Shown here piece by piece: positions 33,298 through 41,178 of a stretch of 54,386 bases of DNA. The notes under the pieces are model-generated. The model saw nothing but the letters and a program-made list of their open reading frames with translations, was not told the origin of the DNA and made no database searches. Numbering within the stretch: position 1 is the first letter of the stretch; every line of letters starts with the position of its first letter. The DNA comes from CANKHA01 sp035652315 (GTDB lineage: Bacteria; Pseudomonadota; Alphaproteobacteria; Rhizobiales; Xanthobacteraceae), in assembly GCA_035652315.1 (NCBI GenBank), contig DASREA010000071.1, forward strand, positions 1 to 54,386, written 5' to 3'. Both the position numbers and the translations under genes were made by a program.

Positions 33298-33639
33298 CTA
33301 GCCGCGACGCCCGATCAGTCCGAAGAGATAGCCGATGCCGGCGGCCACCGCGAGCGCCGTGATCGGCCGCTGTTCCAATTCATTGCGGAGCTTCTTGACT
33401 GCGTCGCCCCCGACCAGAGCCGCTTCCTCGGCGACGGAACGGGTAGCATTTTGCGCGCTCTCGCGGACCAAATCGCCGATGCGCTTCAACGCCTGCGAGA
33501 CGAACTCGCTGATGTCGTCGGACGCGCCCGCGCTTTCTTTCTTCGCCGCGCTGTTCAGCCGGTTCAGGCGTGTCTCAAGGTCGCCAATAAGCTCCTTGAT
33601 GGCGGAAATTTCGGCGAAGGCCTGATCTTTTCGGCTCAT
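33298..33639 (-). CDS. DUF883 (ElaB/YqjD type) membrane-anchored protein
   Basis: A 113-residue protein. A long amphipathic/coiled helix (EISAIKELIGDLETRLNRLN and QALKRIGDLVRESAQNATRSVAEEAALVGGDAVKKLRNELEQRP) ends in a C-terminal membrane anchor (ITALAVAAGIGYLFGLIGRRG). This is the ElaB/YqjD plan, inner-membrane proteins that in E. coli bind ribosomes in stationary phase under the general stress sigma factor. I chose the ATG at 33639; the frame is open to 33792 but crosses the promoter. An exact GGAAC-N16-CGTT promoter ends 31 bases upstream. Confidence 0.88.
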   Translation of the reverse strand: MSRKDQAFAEISAIKELIGDLETRLNRLNSAAKKESAGASDDISEFVSQALKRIGDLVRESAQNATRSVAEEAALVGGDAVKKLRNELEQRPITALAVAAGIGYLFGLIGRRG

Positions 33640-33669
33640 GACAGTTGCCCCGGGTGAATGCTGCAAGGC

Positions 33670-33694
33670 AACGATATTTGGCCGTAAAGGTTCC
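33670..33694 (-). promoter_or_regulatory. Sigma-EcfG promoter of the DUF883 pair (exact consensus)
   Basis: Minus-strand GGAAC (33694-33690), 16 bases, then CGTT (33673-33670). It lies 31 bases before the ATG at 33639 and would give a leader of roughly 22 bases. Confidence 0.8.
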
Positions 33695-33952
33695 ATATCC
33701 GTGGGCGCTTGCTCTTCCCGTGGGGTGGCGTCGTTAAATGAATTTGTTGCGGTCGCCACGAAGTTCATGGTCAGATTCCGGGAAACTGGCAAAATGCAAA
33801 GTATTGATGAAGATAAGTCACATAAGCGATGACTCTCATGACGAGCCGCTGCAAAATGCCGGCGTCCCGATCTGTGAGCCGCCGACGGCCGCCGACCTTT
33901 ACCAGACGGCGAGCAACCGTTTGACGTCTACGCTTGCGTTCCGGGCTGCCTG
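33695..33952. other. Region between the DUF883 promoter and the histidine kinase gene
   Basis: No recognisable gene. A rightward frame of 48 codons (33807-33953) ends TGATG against the kinase start and could be a coupled leader peptide, but it has no ribosome binding site or family. I see no GGAAC promoter pointing to the kinase, so that gene may have a housekeeping promoter here. Confidence 0.4.
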
Positions 33953-35401
33953 ATGACGCGCAACGCAATCAAAGAGACCTCGCCGCTCGGTAAGGATGAA
34001 AATCCTGCCGACCGACGCGAGTCTGTGAGTGCCACGAGCGGCGCCGTGGCACATCTACCGGTCGAGCAGATCGAAGCCGCGCTGGCCGACGCGCACATTT
34101 ATATTTTCGGTCAGGATGCGGAGCTGCGCTACACCTGGGCATGCTGTCCGCGGGCGGGCGAGATCAACGCGCTTCTCGGGACAAGCGACGAAGAGCAACT
34201 GCCGACTCGAGACCGCGAGAGACTCACCGCGATCAAGCGGCAGGTTTTGCAAAGCGGAATCCCCGCGGATTGCGAGGTTGTTTACCCGGGGGCCGAAGGT
34301 TCCTCGCTTTTCGCGTTGCATATCCATCCGGCAATCGGTCCCGAGGGCAAAGTGACCGGCATCATTACCACGGCGACCGATATTTCGCGGATCCGCGCCA
34401 TCGAGGCGCGCCGCGACGAAACGAGCGAAAAGCTCATCGACGCCCTGCAACGCTACGAAACGGCGTTGCGCGGCTCGAACGTTACCGTCTTCGCGCAGGA
34501 TCGCGACCTGCGCTACACCTCAATCAGCAATCCGATGTATGGCCGATCGATCGAGGAGATTATCGGCCATACCGACGAGGAGCTATTGCCGGCGGAAAGC
34601 CGCGGCGCGATCGTCGCGCTGAAGCGGGCGGCGCTCGAGTCCGGCGCCCCGCAGGACAGCGAGGTGAGCATCAACAGCGATGCCGGCTTGCGCTGGCATG
34701 ATCTCCACATTGAGCCGCTGCGCGATATCACCGGCGCCATCGTCGGCGTGAGCTGCGCCGCCGTCGATATCACCGAGCGCAAGGAAGGGGAGGCGCATCT
34801 GCGCCTGCTTATGCGCGAGTTGACGCATCGCTCGAAGAATCTGCTTGCGGTCATTCAGGCGATGGCTCGACAGACGGCCCGTCACGTTGGCTCCATCGAC
34901 GCCTTTCTCAACCAATTTGGCGCACGGCTGCAGGCGCTTGCTACGTCGCACGATCTTTTGGTGCAGGAGAGCTGGTATGGCGTGCCGTTTTCTCAGTTGG
35001 TGCGCTCGCAGCTCGGCCATTACTTCGATCGCGAGGGTACCCAGATTTCCGCGGACGGCCCACCTGTCGTGCTCAAGCCGGAGGCGGCGCAGAGCCTCGG
35101 TCTAGCCCTGCATGAGCTGGCGACCAACGCGGCAAAATACGGCGCGCTTTCGCTTCCCAGTGGACACGTAAGCATCACCTGGCGCCGGGTGCCGGCCGGG
35201 GAGGGCCACGGCATCGAGATTATCTGGCTGGAGGAGCGTGGGCCGAAGGTGAAGGCGCCACGGCAACGCGGATTCGGCACCATGGTCATCGAGGATAGCT
35301 TGCAGCGGGCTTTGGATGCCGAAGTCGAAATGAAGTTCGCGCCGACGGGCCTGCGCTGTAGAATCCTCATTCCCATCACGCAATTGTCGGTCGGGCGGTA
35401 G
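33953..35401 (+). CDS. PAS-domain HWE/HisKA_2-type sensor histidine kinase
   Basis: A 482-residue soluble kinase without membrane segments. It has two PAS domains (about residues 40-145 and 165-270, each with a LPxxDR/ES-type helix and a terminal TDIS/VDIT). The kinase core has the phosphoacceptor in ELTHRSKNLLAVIQAMARQTA (His about residue 287). The N-box is LALHELATNAAKYGALS, followed by IIWLEERGP in place of the HWE tryptophan region, and the G-box is GFGTMVIEDSL. Kinases of this class phosphorylate PhyR, and the position next to phyR-nepR-ecfG makes it the likely input kinase. What the PAS domains bind is unknown. Confidence 0.92.
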   Translation: MTRNAIKETSPLGKDENPADRRESVSATSGAVAHLPVEQIEAALADAHIYIFGQDAELRYTWACCPRAGEINALLGTSDEEQLPTRDRERLTAIKRQVLQSGIPADCEVVYPGAEGSSLFALHIHPAIGPEGKVTGIITTATDISRIRAIEARRDETSEKLIDALQRYETALRGSNVTVFAQDRDLRYTSISNPMYGRSIEEIIGHTDEELLPAESRGAIVALKRAALESGAPQDSEVSINSDAGLRWHDLHIEPLRDITGAIVGVSCAAVDITERKEGEAHLRLLMRELTHRSKNLLAVIQAMARQTARHVGSIDAFLNQFGARLQALATSHDLLVQESWYGVPFSQLVRSQLGHYFDREGTQISADGPPVVLKPEAAQSLGLALHELATNAAKYGALSLPSGHVSITWRRVPAGEGHGIEIIWLEERGPKVKAPRQRGFGTMVIEDSLQRALDAEVEMKFAPTGLRCRILIPITQLSVGR

Positions 35402-35487
35402 GCGGCGGCACCGGAACTTTTTCAAGGCGCGCAAAATTAATCCGGCGGAAGCGCTCGCGTATTGGCGCGGGCGCGGGAACGCCGCCG

Positions 35488-36051
35488 ATGCGCAGATTTC
35501 CGCAGATCGCCGTGGCTGTCGCTGTCGCGCTGGGCGTTGCCTACGGGGTAACATTTCCCGTCCGGGGAACCGTCGAGGCTTCGGCTAATCCGGCAAAAGA
35601 CGCGACGGTCGTCGTCAACCGGTCAAGTAAGCAGAATCGGCTGTCGAGCCACAAATCGACGGCGCAGGATGCCCCGGGCGTGGCTCTGGTCGAAGTGATT
35701 GGGTTGCGCGGTGCCGCGGTCGTCTACCGCTCACGCGATGGACGCGAATTGTTCCGCACTGATCCGCTCCGAAATACGACAATCGTGGCAAAGGGCCGCG
35801 CGCTGCCCGAGGTGACGATCCGCGATTCCGAGACTTCGGCGGTGCGCATATTTCCTGCGCCGGCGGCATCAACTCCTGCGGGGTCGCCCGCGCCCGCCGT
35901 GGCAAAAGAAAAGCTTCCGGCCATGCCGGAAGGCTGCGACCCCGCATTCAGTCCGCTCGCCGGGTCACCGGCCGCCAATTACAACGGCCGCTGCCTTGCC
36001 GCCAATGGTCTCGGAGAGAAATCCGCCTTCGCGGCGCGCGACGGTTCGTGA
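35488..36051 (+). CDS. Hypothetical exported or membrane-anchored protein, 187 aa
   Basis: An N-terminal hydrophobic stretch (IAVAVAVALGVAYGVTF) serves as signal peptide or anchor. A soluble part includes a likely beta-rich block (VALVEVIGLRGAAVVYRSRDGRELFRTDPLRNTTIVAKG), a Pro/Ala linker (PAPAASTPAGSPAPAVAKEKLP), and an end containing two cysteines (PEGCDPAF and NGRCLAANG). I do not recognise a family. The last segment resembles the PxGCDxAFSP...RCLA endings of periplasmic rhizobial proteins. It follows the kinase by 86 bases; a GGAAC at about 35413 has no matching -10. Confidence 0.65.
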   Translation: MRRFPQIAVAVAVALGVAYGVTFPVRGTVEASANPAKDATVVVNRSSKQNRLSSHKSTAQDAPGVALVEVIGLRGAAVVYRSRDGRELFRTDPLRNTTIVAKGRALPEVTIRDSETSAVRIFPAPAASTPAGSPAPAVAKEKLPAMPEGCDPAFSPLAGSPAANYNGRCLAANGLGEKSAFAARDGS

Positions 36052-36146
36052 GCAGGATTCACCAGTCTTCGCGATATCTCTATATTGCATAAAAATTATC
36101 GCAAACCAGCTGAAGGCGCGCAATTGCCGGAGTCTCCGCCCAGCGG

Positions 36147-36171
36147 GGAACTATGTCGGCTATCGCGCGTT
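36147..36171 (+). promoter_or_regulatory. Sigma-EcfG promoter of the DUF992 gene (exact consensus)
   Basis: Plus-strand GGAAC (36147-36151), 16 bases, then CGTT (36168-36171), 44 bases before the ATG at 36215. Position and direction fit. Confidence 0.78.
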
Positions 36172-36214
36172 TGTTTGGGTCGCATAACGGACACAAGCAT
36201 CGGAGTTGGCACCC

Positions 36215-36697
36215 ATGAGCAAAGCGAAACGTATTTGCACGTTGTCTGCGCTGATGTTCGCGCTGGCGGCGGGCTCGTCGTTGGCGCAGCAATCCGCGCG
36301 GACCAAAGTCGGAACATTGAATTGCGATATTTCCGGCGGCATCGGGCTAATCATCGCCTCGCAGAAAACGGTTACCTGCATGTTCACGCCGAGCGCGGGA
36401 GGCGCCCGCGAAGTGTACACAGGCACCATTACAAAATTCGGCCTCGATATCGGCGCCACCAGCGGCGGTGAAATGGTATGGGCGGTCTATGCGCCAACCA
36501 GCCGCAGCGTGGGCGCGCTTGCTGGCAGCTATACTGGCGCCAGTGCGGAAGCGACCGTGGGCGCAGGATTGGGCGCTAACGTCCTGATTGGCGGTTCGAA
36601 TCGCACCGTGAGCTTGCAGCCGGTATCGGTGCAAGGTCAGACCGGATTGAATTTGGCCGCGGGCGTTGCCGGGCTGCAATTGGCTCGCGCCCGATAG
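36215..36697 (+). CDS. DUF992 secreted protein
   Basis: A 160-residue precursor. The signal peptide (ICTLSALMFALAAGSSLA) is followed by the DUF992 domain with VGTLNCDISGGIGLIIASQKTVTCMFTPS, where two cysteines about 20 residues apart probably bridge. The glycine-rich repeats GALAGSYTGASAEATVGAGLGANVLIGGSNRTVSLQPVSVQGQ follow. DUF992 proteins are periplasmic or outer-membrane and of unknown function, common in Bradyrhizobiaceae. I chose ATG 36215 with a GGAG box; ATG 36206 is possible. An exact EcfG promoter precedes it and a terminator follows, so it is a single-gene stress unit. Confidence 0.87.
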   Translation: MSKAKRICTLSALMFALAAGSSLAQQSARTKVGTLNCDISGGIGLIIASQKTVTCMFTPSAGGAREVYTGTITKFGLDIGATSGGEMVWAVYAPTSRSVGALAGSYTGASAEATVGAGLGANVLIGGSNRTVSLQPVSVQGQTGLNLAAGVAGLQLARAR

Positions 36698-36719
36698 AAG
36701 ATTGGCATAGGGAACAAAG

Positions 36720-36742
36720 CGGCCGCTTCACGCGGCCGTTTT
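36720..36742 (+). terminator. Rho-independent terminator after the DUF992 gene
   Basis: Stem CGGCCGC (36720-36726) with GCGGCCG (36732-36738), a five-base loop, then TTTT. It lies 23 bases after the stop codon. Confidence 0.85.
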
Positions 36743-36789
36743 GATGCGAAGCAGTGTGCCGGAAATCTCAGCGCTCGCCCCGTCCGCAT

Positions 36790-36814
36790 GGAACTATTGC
36801 CGTCTGTTCATGTT
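36790..36814 (+). promoter_or_regulatory. Probable sigma-EcfG promoter of otsA (near match)
   Basis: Plus-strand GGAAC (36790-36794), 16 bases, then TGTT (36811-36814), one mismatch from consensus, 31 bases before the otsA ATG. Trehalose synthesis is a known EcfG/RpoE2 target in rhizobia. Confidence 0.65.
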
Positions 36815-36844
36815 GAGTCTGTAGGTTCCCGGAGACAATAAGAC

Positions 36845-38293
36845 ATGAACTTGATCGTGGTTTCTAACCGCGTTGCGCGTCCCACGGCTGATGAGCCTAT
36901 TGATGGCGGACTTGCGGCGGCGTTGCTCCCTGCCGTGCAAATCTGTGGCGCGATTTGGGTCGGCGCCAAGCAGTGCTGTCAGGATAGCGCCGAGAAGGAG
37001 GCTTTTGCCGAAATTCAATCTTTCGGCACGGGCGCCATTGCCACGGTCAACATGCCGGCGGCGCATTACCGCCGCTATTACGAAGGTTTTGCCAATTCGG
37101 CCTTGTGGCCCATCCTTCATTCGCGCACCGATCTTCTGCACAGCAACGACCAGGACTACGTGTCCTATCGCGAAATCAATGCTTTCATGGCGCGCTCGCT
37201 GCTGCGCTTTGTCGAATCCGAAGCCTTCATCTGGGTGCATGACTATCACTTCCTCACGCTCGGCAGCGAATTGCGCCGCTTTGGCCTGCAGCACCCGATC
37301 GGCTTCTTCTTGCACACGCCATTCCCGTTGCGCGCTGTCTTTGCCAGCCTGCCGCATCATCGCGAGCTGGTGCGCGCGATGCTGTCCTATGACCTGATCG
37401 GCTTCCAGACCGAGGACGACCGCTCAAATTTTGCCGATTATCTGGAAACCGAGCTTGGTCTCCGCGCCACCGGCGACGGCTATTGCGTCGGCCGGCGCGT
37501 AGTCCGGCTTGCGGCGTTTCCCATCGGCATCGATGCCGAAGCCTTCGCCGTCCGCGCCGCGAAGGCCGCCACGCGTCCAGAAGTGTTGCGGCTGCGGGCA
37601 AGCCTGCAGGGCGCCAAGCTCGCGATCGGCGTCGATCGCGTGGATTATTCCAAGGGCTTGACCAACCGTCTGCAGGCTTTCGAGCTCATGCTGCGGGAAC
37701 GGCCGCTGCTCAAGCGGGAAGTCGCTCTCTTGCAAATTGCGGTGCCGTCGCGGGGGCAGATTGAGGCCTATTGCAAGCTGCAGCACGAGCTGGCGACGCT
37801 CGTCAGCGATATCAATGGCCGTATCGGCGAAGTCGATTGGATGCCGATTCGCTATCTGAACAAGGGATTTTCGCAGGCCCATCTTGCCGGATTCTATCGC
37901 TCGGCGCAGGTCGGCCTGGTGACGTCGCTGCACGACGGAATGAATCTGGTCGCCAAGGAATATGTGGCGGCGCAGGATCCCGATAATCCGGGCGTCCTTG
38001 TGCTGTCGAAATTCGCCGGCGCGGCGAAGCAGCTCGACGCCGCCTTGCTGGTCAATCCGCACGACATCGACGGCCTTTCCCGCGCGATCGCCGACGCATT
38101 CGCCATGCGTCACGAGGAACGGCGAGAGCGCTGGCGCAGCATGATGAAGGCGCTCGAGTCGTCGTCGCTGGTTGACTGGTTCTCGAGTTTCATGGCCGAG
38201 CTTCGCGATATTGCCTTGCAGCCGGATTATCGGTCGGAGGAGGGCGCCTTGCTTCCCTTTCGCAACCGGCACGGCGAGACAGTGAACGCCTAG
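36845..38293 (+). CDS. otsA: Alpha,alpha-trehalose-phosphate synthase
   Basis: A 482-residue GT20 glycosyltransferase making trehalose 6-phosphate from UDP-glucose and glucose 6-phosphate. Visible landmarks are LIVVSNRVARP and the GGLAAALLPAV loop at the N-terminus, WVHDYHFLTLGSELRR, FFLHTPFP, SYDLIGFQTEDD, GVDRVDYSKGLTNRLQAFE (Arg and Lys binding the donor phosphates) and SLHDGMNLVAKEYVAAQ. Length is normal for the family. With otsB at 41179 it forms the trehalose osmoprotectant pathway, interrupted here by a GH15 hydrolase and two small genes. A near-consensus EcfG promoter sits just upstream. Confidence 0.96.
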   Translation: MNLIVVSNRVARPTADEPIDGGLAAALLPAVQICGAIWVGAKQCCQDSAEKEAFAEIQSFGTGAIATVNMPAAHYRRYYEGFANSALWPILHSRTDLLHSNDQDYVSYREINAFMARSLLRFVESEAFIWVHDYHFLTLGSELRRFGLQHPIGFFLHTPFPLRAVFASLPHHRELVRAMLSYDLIGFQTEDDRSNFADYLETELGLRATGDGYCVGRRVVRLAAFPIGIDAEAFAVRAAKAATRPEVLRLRASLQGAKLAIGVDRVDYSKGLTNRLQAFELMLRERPLLKREVALLQIAVPSRGQIEAYCKLQHELATLVSDINGRIGEVDWMPIRYLNKGFSQAHLAGFYRSAQVGLVTSLHDGMNLVAKEYVAAQDPDNPGVLVLSKFAGAAKQLDAALLVNPHDIDGLSRAIADAFAMRHEERRERWRSMMKALESSSLVDWFSSFMAELRDIALQPDYRSEEGALLPFRNRHGETVNA

Positions 38294-38434
38294 CTTTGGC
38301 CCCAATCCGCTCGCTCAAATTGTCGCTCACATCTTGTTGAGCGGGCCGTCGTGGCTATGGCGGGTTCTCGATTGAAAAACAGATTATATTTCCTACAGCG
38401 GCGCCTTACCGGCGGCCGCGAGAGGAGAGCAGCT

Positions 38435-38665
38435 ATGTCCTCTGTCCGTTACTTTGTCGTTCAGGATCGCAATGCTTGGTTGATCAAGTTCGACGACGAG
38501 GAGTATGGCCCCTATCGCACGCAGGCCGAAGCGATGACCTTCGCCATCGAAGCCGCGCAAAAGCTCGGCAAGCATGGTCAGGATGCTCAGGTCTGCGTGA
38601 TGGACGCCAACGGGCGCCTCCGATCGGAGTGGAGCTCCGGCCCAAGCCAAGTGCCTTCAGCATAG
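38435..38665 (+). CDS. DUF2188-like small protein
   Basis: A 76-residue soluble protein. The pattern YFVVQDRNAWLIKFDDEEYGPYRTQAEAMTFAIEAAQKLGKHGQDAQVCVMDANGRLRSEW matches the DUF2188 type: strand, EAM/helix, then a D-G-x-I strand. GAGAGGAGAGCAG upstream supports the ATG at 38435 over the in-frame ATG at 38351. Its function is unknown, and I see no EcfG-type promoter directly upstream, so it may be read through from otsA or have its own promoter. Confidence 0.75.
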   Translation: MSSVRYFVVQDRNAWLIKFDDEEYGPYRTQAEAMTFAIEAAQKLGKHGQDAQVCVMDANGRLRSEWSSGPSQVPSA

Positions 38666-38731
38666 CTGATTGCGGAAAAATGCGAGGATGGCGGCGGGGA
38701 ACATCGGCGGCGGCCATGCGTTTTTCGGTTA

Positions 38732-38758
38732 GGCGCGGCTTTTCCCCTCAGCCGCGCC
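38732..38758. terminator. Possible terminator hairpin between the DUF2188-like and ASRT-like genes
   Basis: A nine-base-pair stem (GGCGCGGCT at 38732-38740 with AGCCGCGCC at 38750-38758) and nine-base loop without a clear T run. A second long-range repeat (CGCCGGACG near 38771 with CGTCCGGCG near 38805) is followed by TCTTTTCC and may be the real rightward terminator. The two genes converge here. Confidence 0.4.
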
Positions 38759-38838
38759 CACAGCGCCGGACGGCTTTCACATCTCCCTCCCCCCGACGGA
38801 ATGTCGTCCGGCGTCTTTTCCTTTCCCCCATCGGACGA

Positions 38839-39210
38839 TCATGCCTCGGCATAGGCGATGGTGGTGAGCAGCGAAATCTCGGCGCGCCGGGAATCGAGCC
38901 GGGTGTGCTGGACGACCACGGGTACATTCGATTCAAATACCGACGAATAGTCGGTATCGCGCGGAAGCGGCTCGGGATCCCTCAAATCGTTGAAGCGCAG
39001 ATGCAAGGTCCGTTCCGGCGGAACGCTCACGCTGTAGCTGATCGGCTCGCGGTCGGCGAAAAACACGGTCACGGTGATTTTTGCGAGTTTTTTGGTGGCA
39101 TTGAGAATGCAGGCCGTCTCGTGCGAAATCAGCGCGCGGTCATTGCTGCAGCTCTCCGACGGTATATAACCTTCCGGAATGGCCCAGCGTTTTTTCCCGA
39201 TAGCTCTCAT
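38839..39210 (-). CDS. Sensory rhodopsin transducer (ASRT) family protein
   Basis: A 123-residue all-beta protein strikingly like the Anabaena sensory rhodopsin transducer: KRWAIPEGYIPSES, SHETACILNAT, ITVFFADREP, LHLRFNDLRDPEPLPRDTDYSSV, VPVVVQHTRLDSR and the end TTIAYAEA. In Anabaena the protein tetramerises and relays light signals. The wider superfamily has been proposed to bind small molecules, probably carbohydrates. No rhodopsin gene is in the window, and the gene stands back-to-back with a GH15 hydrolase in a trehalose locus, so a sugar-sensing or sugar-binding role is more likely here than photosensing. The ATG at 39210 is the natural start. Confidence 0.88.
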   Translation of the reverse strand: MRAIGKKRWAIPEGYIPSESCSNDRALISHETACILNATKKLAKITVTVFFADREPISYSVSVPPERTLHLRFNDLRDPEPLPRDTDYSSVFESNVPVVVQHTRLDSRRAEISLLTTIAYAEA

Positions 39211-39330
39211 TGAAGCATCTCCCGCAGGTTAATGCGCCGCGGCGATCATGCGCATAAGGGTTAATGGTGCAAGCCCGCTGTTGTAGGAACTTTTTGGACG
39301 CGAGATGTATAGGATACCGGAATATATTTT

Positions 39331-41157
39331 ATGTCGTCGCGAATCGAAGATTACGCACTTATCGGCGATTGCGAGAGCGCGGCGCTCGTATCGCGGACAG
39401 GCTCGATCGATTGGCTTTGCTGGCCGCGATTCGATTCCGATGCCTGTTTCGCGGCGTTGCTGGGCGCGCCCGAGCACGGGCGTTGGTTGATTGCGCCACG
39501 CGACGCTGAGGCGCGGACATCCCGGCGGTACCGCCGCGACAGCCTGATCCTGGAAACGTGTTTCGAAACGCGTCATGGCGCCGCCACGCTGACCGATTTC
39601 ATGCCGCTGCGTGAAAGAAGCCCGAGCATGGTGCGTATTGTGCGCGGCGAACGCGGCGAAGTGGCGATGCATACGCAGATGATCATTCGCTTCGGCTATG
39701 GTGCCATCGTGCCGTGGGTCACGCGTATGGAGGAAAACGGTATCCGTGCCGTCGCGGGTCCCGACATGGTGCAGTTACATAGCCCGGTGCGGCTACGCGG
39801 CGAGAACATGAGATCGGTGGCGGAATTCACCGTGCATGCCGGGGAAACCCTTTCCTTCGTCCTGATGTATGGTCCGTCGCACCTGCCGCCGCCGCACGCG
39901 GTGGACCCAGCCGGGGCTCTGGCCGCGACGGAGGAATTCTGGACCGGCTGGTCGAAGAAATGCCAAGTCGAAAAGCGTTGTCCCGAGTCGGTGGTCCGAT
40001 CGCTCATTACGCTGAAGGCGCTCACTTATGCACCGACCGGCGGCATTGTCGCGGCGCCGACCACGTCGTTGCCGGAGAAGATCGGCAGCGCCCGTAATTG
40101 GGATTATCGCTTTTGCTGGCTGCGCGACGCGACATTGACGCTGCTCGCCTTCATGAACGCCGGCTATTTCGAGGAAGCGCACGCCTGGCGCGATTGGCTG
40201 CAAAGGGCGATCGCCGGACGTCCCGACCAGGCACAGATCATGTATGGTCTCAGCGGCGAGCGCCGCCTGACCGAATGGGAAGTGCCGTGGCTGCCGGGCT
40301 ACGAGCGTTCGGCGCCGGTGCGCATCGGCAACAAGGCGCATGAACAGTTGCAGATCGACGTCTATGGCGAGGTGATGGACGCCTTTCACCAGGCGCGCAT
40401 GGGGGGCCTGGCGGCCAGCGAGTCCGGATGGGCCGTGCAGATAGAACTTCTCAAATGCCTTGCCGATGTCTGGGACGAGCCGGATGAAGGCATTTGGGAG
40501 GTGCGTGGCACGCGCCGGCACTTCACTTATTCCAAGGTCATGGCCTGGGTCGCCTTCGACCGTGCCATCAAAAGCGCGCGAAAATTCAACTTGCCCGGGC
40601 CAGTGGACGATTGGTGCAAGACCCGAGACGAAATCCATGATGATGTTTGCCGCCGCGGATGGGACGCGGACGCTGGCAGCTTTGTTCAGGCTTACGGGCG
40701 CAAGGAACTCGATGCCAGCCTGCTGCTGATTCCGGCGGTCGGTTTCCTGCCGCCGGAAGATCCGCGCGTGCGCGCGACGGTCGAAGCGATTGAACGGCGG
40801 CTCATGGTCGACGGATTTATCATGCGCTACGACACGCACAAGACCGCGGATGGTTTGCCGCCAGGCGAGGGCGCCTTCCTCGCTTGCAGCTTTTGGCTGG
40901 TGGACGCCTATATCCTGCTGGGCCGCTATGAGGACGCGCGCAAGATGTTCGAGCGGTTGACCGGATTATGCAACGATCTCGGCTTGCTGAGTGAGGAATA
41001 CGATCCGGCCGCGCGCCGGCAGCTCGGCAATTTTCCGCAAGCCTTTTCCCACGTGGCCCATGTCAATAGTGCGATGAATCTGCTCGGCATCGCCAAGCCG
41101 ACGGAGCAACGGGCCAGCGAACACGGCCCGGTCGCGGCAGGGCAGCGCGCCGAATGA
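39331..41157 (+). CDS. Glycoside hydrolase family 15 protein (trehalase/glucoamylase type)
   Basis: A 608-residue cytoplasmic protein. The N-terminal beta-sandwich begins IEDYALIGDCESAALVSRTGSIDWLCWPRFDSDACFAALLG, and the (alpha/alpha)6 catalytic barrel follows from about residue 240. The general-acid region RNWDYRFCWLRDATLTLLAFMNAGY and the C-terminal LLSEEYDP, holding the catalytic base glutamate, are both present, so it should be active. Bacterial GH15 enzymes with this N-terminus include trehalases and alpha-glucosidases. Placement between otsA and otsB favours trehalose or a related alpha-glucan as substrate. GGAAC lies 41 bases upstream, but the -10 (GTAT) is poor. Confidence 0.9.
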   Translation: MSSRIEDYALIGDCESAALVSRTGSIDWLCWPRFDSDACFAALLGAPEHGRWLIAPRDAEARTSRRYRRDSLILETCFETRHGAATLTDFMPLRERSPSMVRIVRGERGEVAMHTQMIIRFGYGAIVPWVTRMEENGIRAVAGPDMVQLHSPVRLRGENMRSVAEFTVHAGETLSFVLMYGPSHLPPPHAVDPAGALAATEEFWTGWSKKCQVEKRCPESVVRSLITLKALTYAPTGGIVAAPTTSLPEKIGSARNWDYRFCWLRDATLTLLAFMNAGYFEEAHAWRDWLQRAIAGRPDQAQIMYGLSGERRLTEWEVPWLPGYERSAPVRIGNKAHEQLQIDVYGEVMDAFHQARMGGLAASESGWAVQIELLKCLADVWDEPDEGIWEVRGTRRHFTYSKVMAWVAFDRAIKSARKFNLPGPVDDWCKTRDEIHDDVCRRGWDADAGSFVQAYGRKELDASLLLIPAVGFLPPEDPRVRATVEAIERRLMVDGFIMRYDTHKTADGLPPGEGAFLACSFWLVDAYILLGRYEDARKMFERLTGLCNDLGLLSEEYDPAARRQLGNFPQAFSHVAHVNSAMNLLGIAKPTEQRASEHGPVAAGQRAE

Positions 41158-41178
41158 AGCAGCGGAGCGGCGCGCCGT

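Noticed and set aside
39286..39310. EcfG promoter before the GH15 gene
   Set aside because: GGAAC is present 41 bases upstream, but 16 or 17 bases later the sequence is GTAT/TATA, a poor match to CGTT. The GGAAC upstream of the EAL gene (about 24750) and of the gene at 35488 also lack a matching -10.
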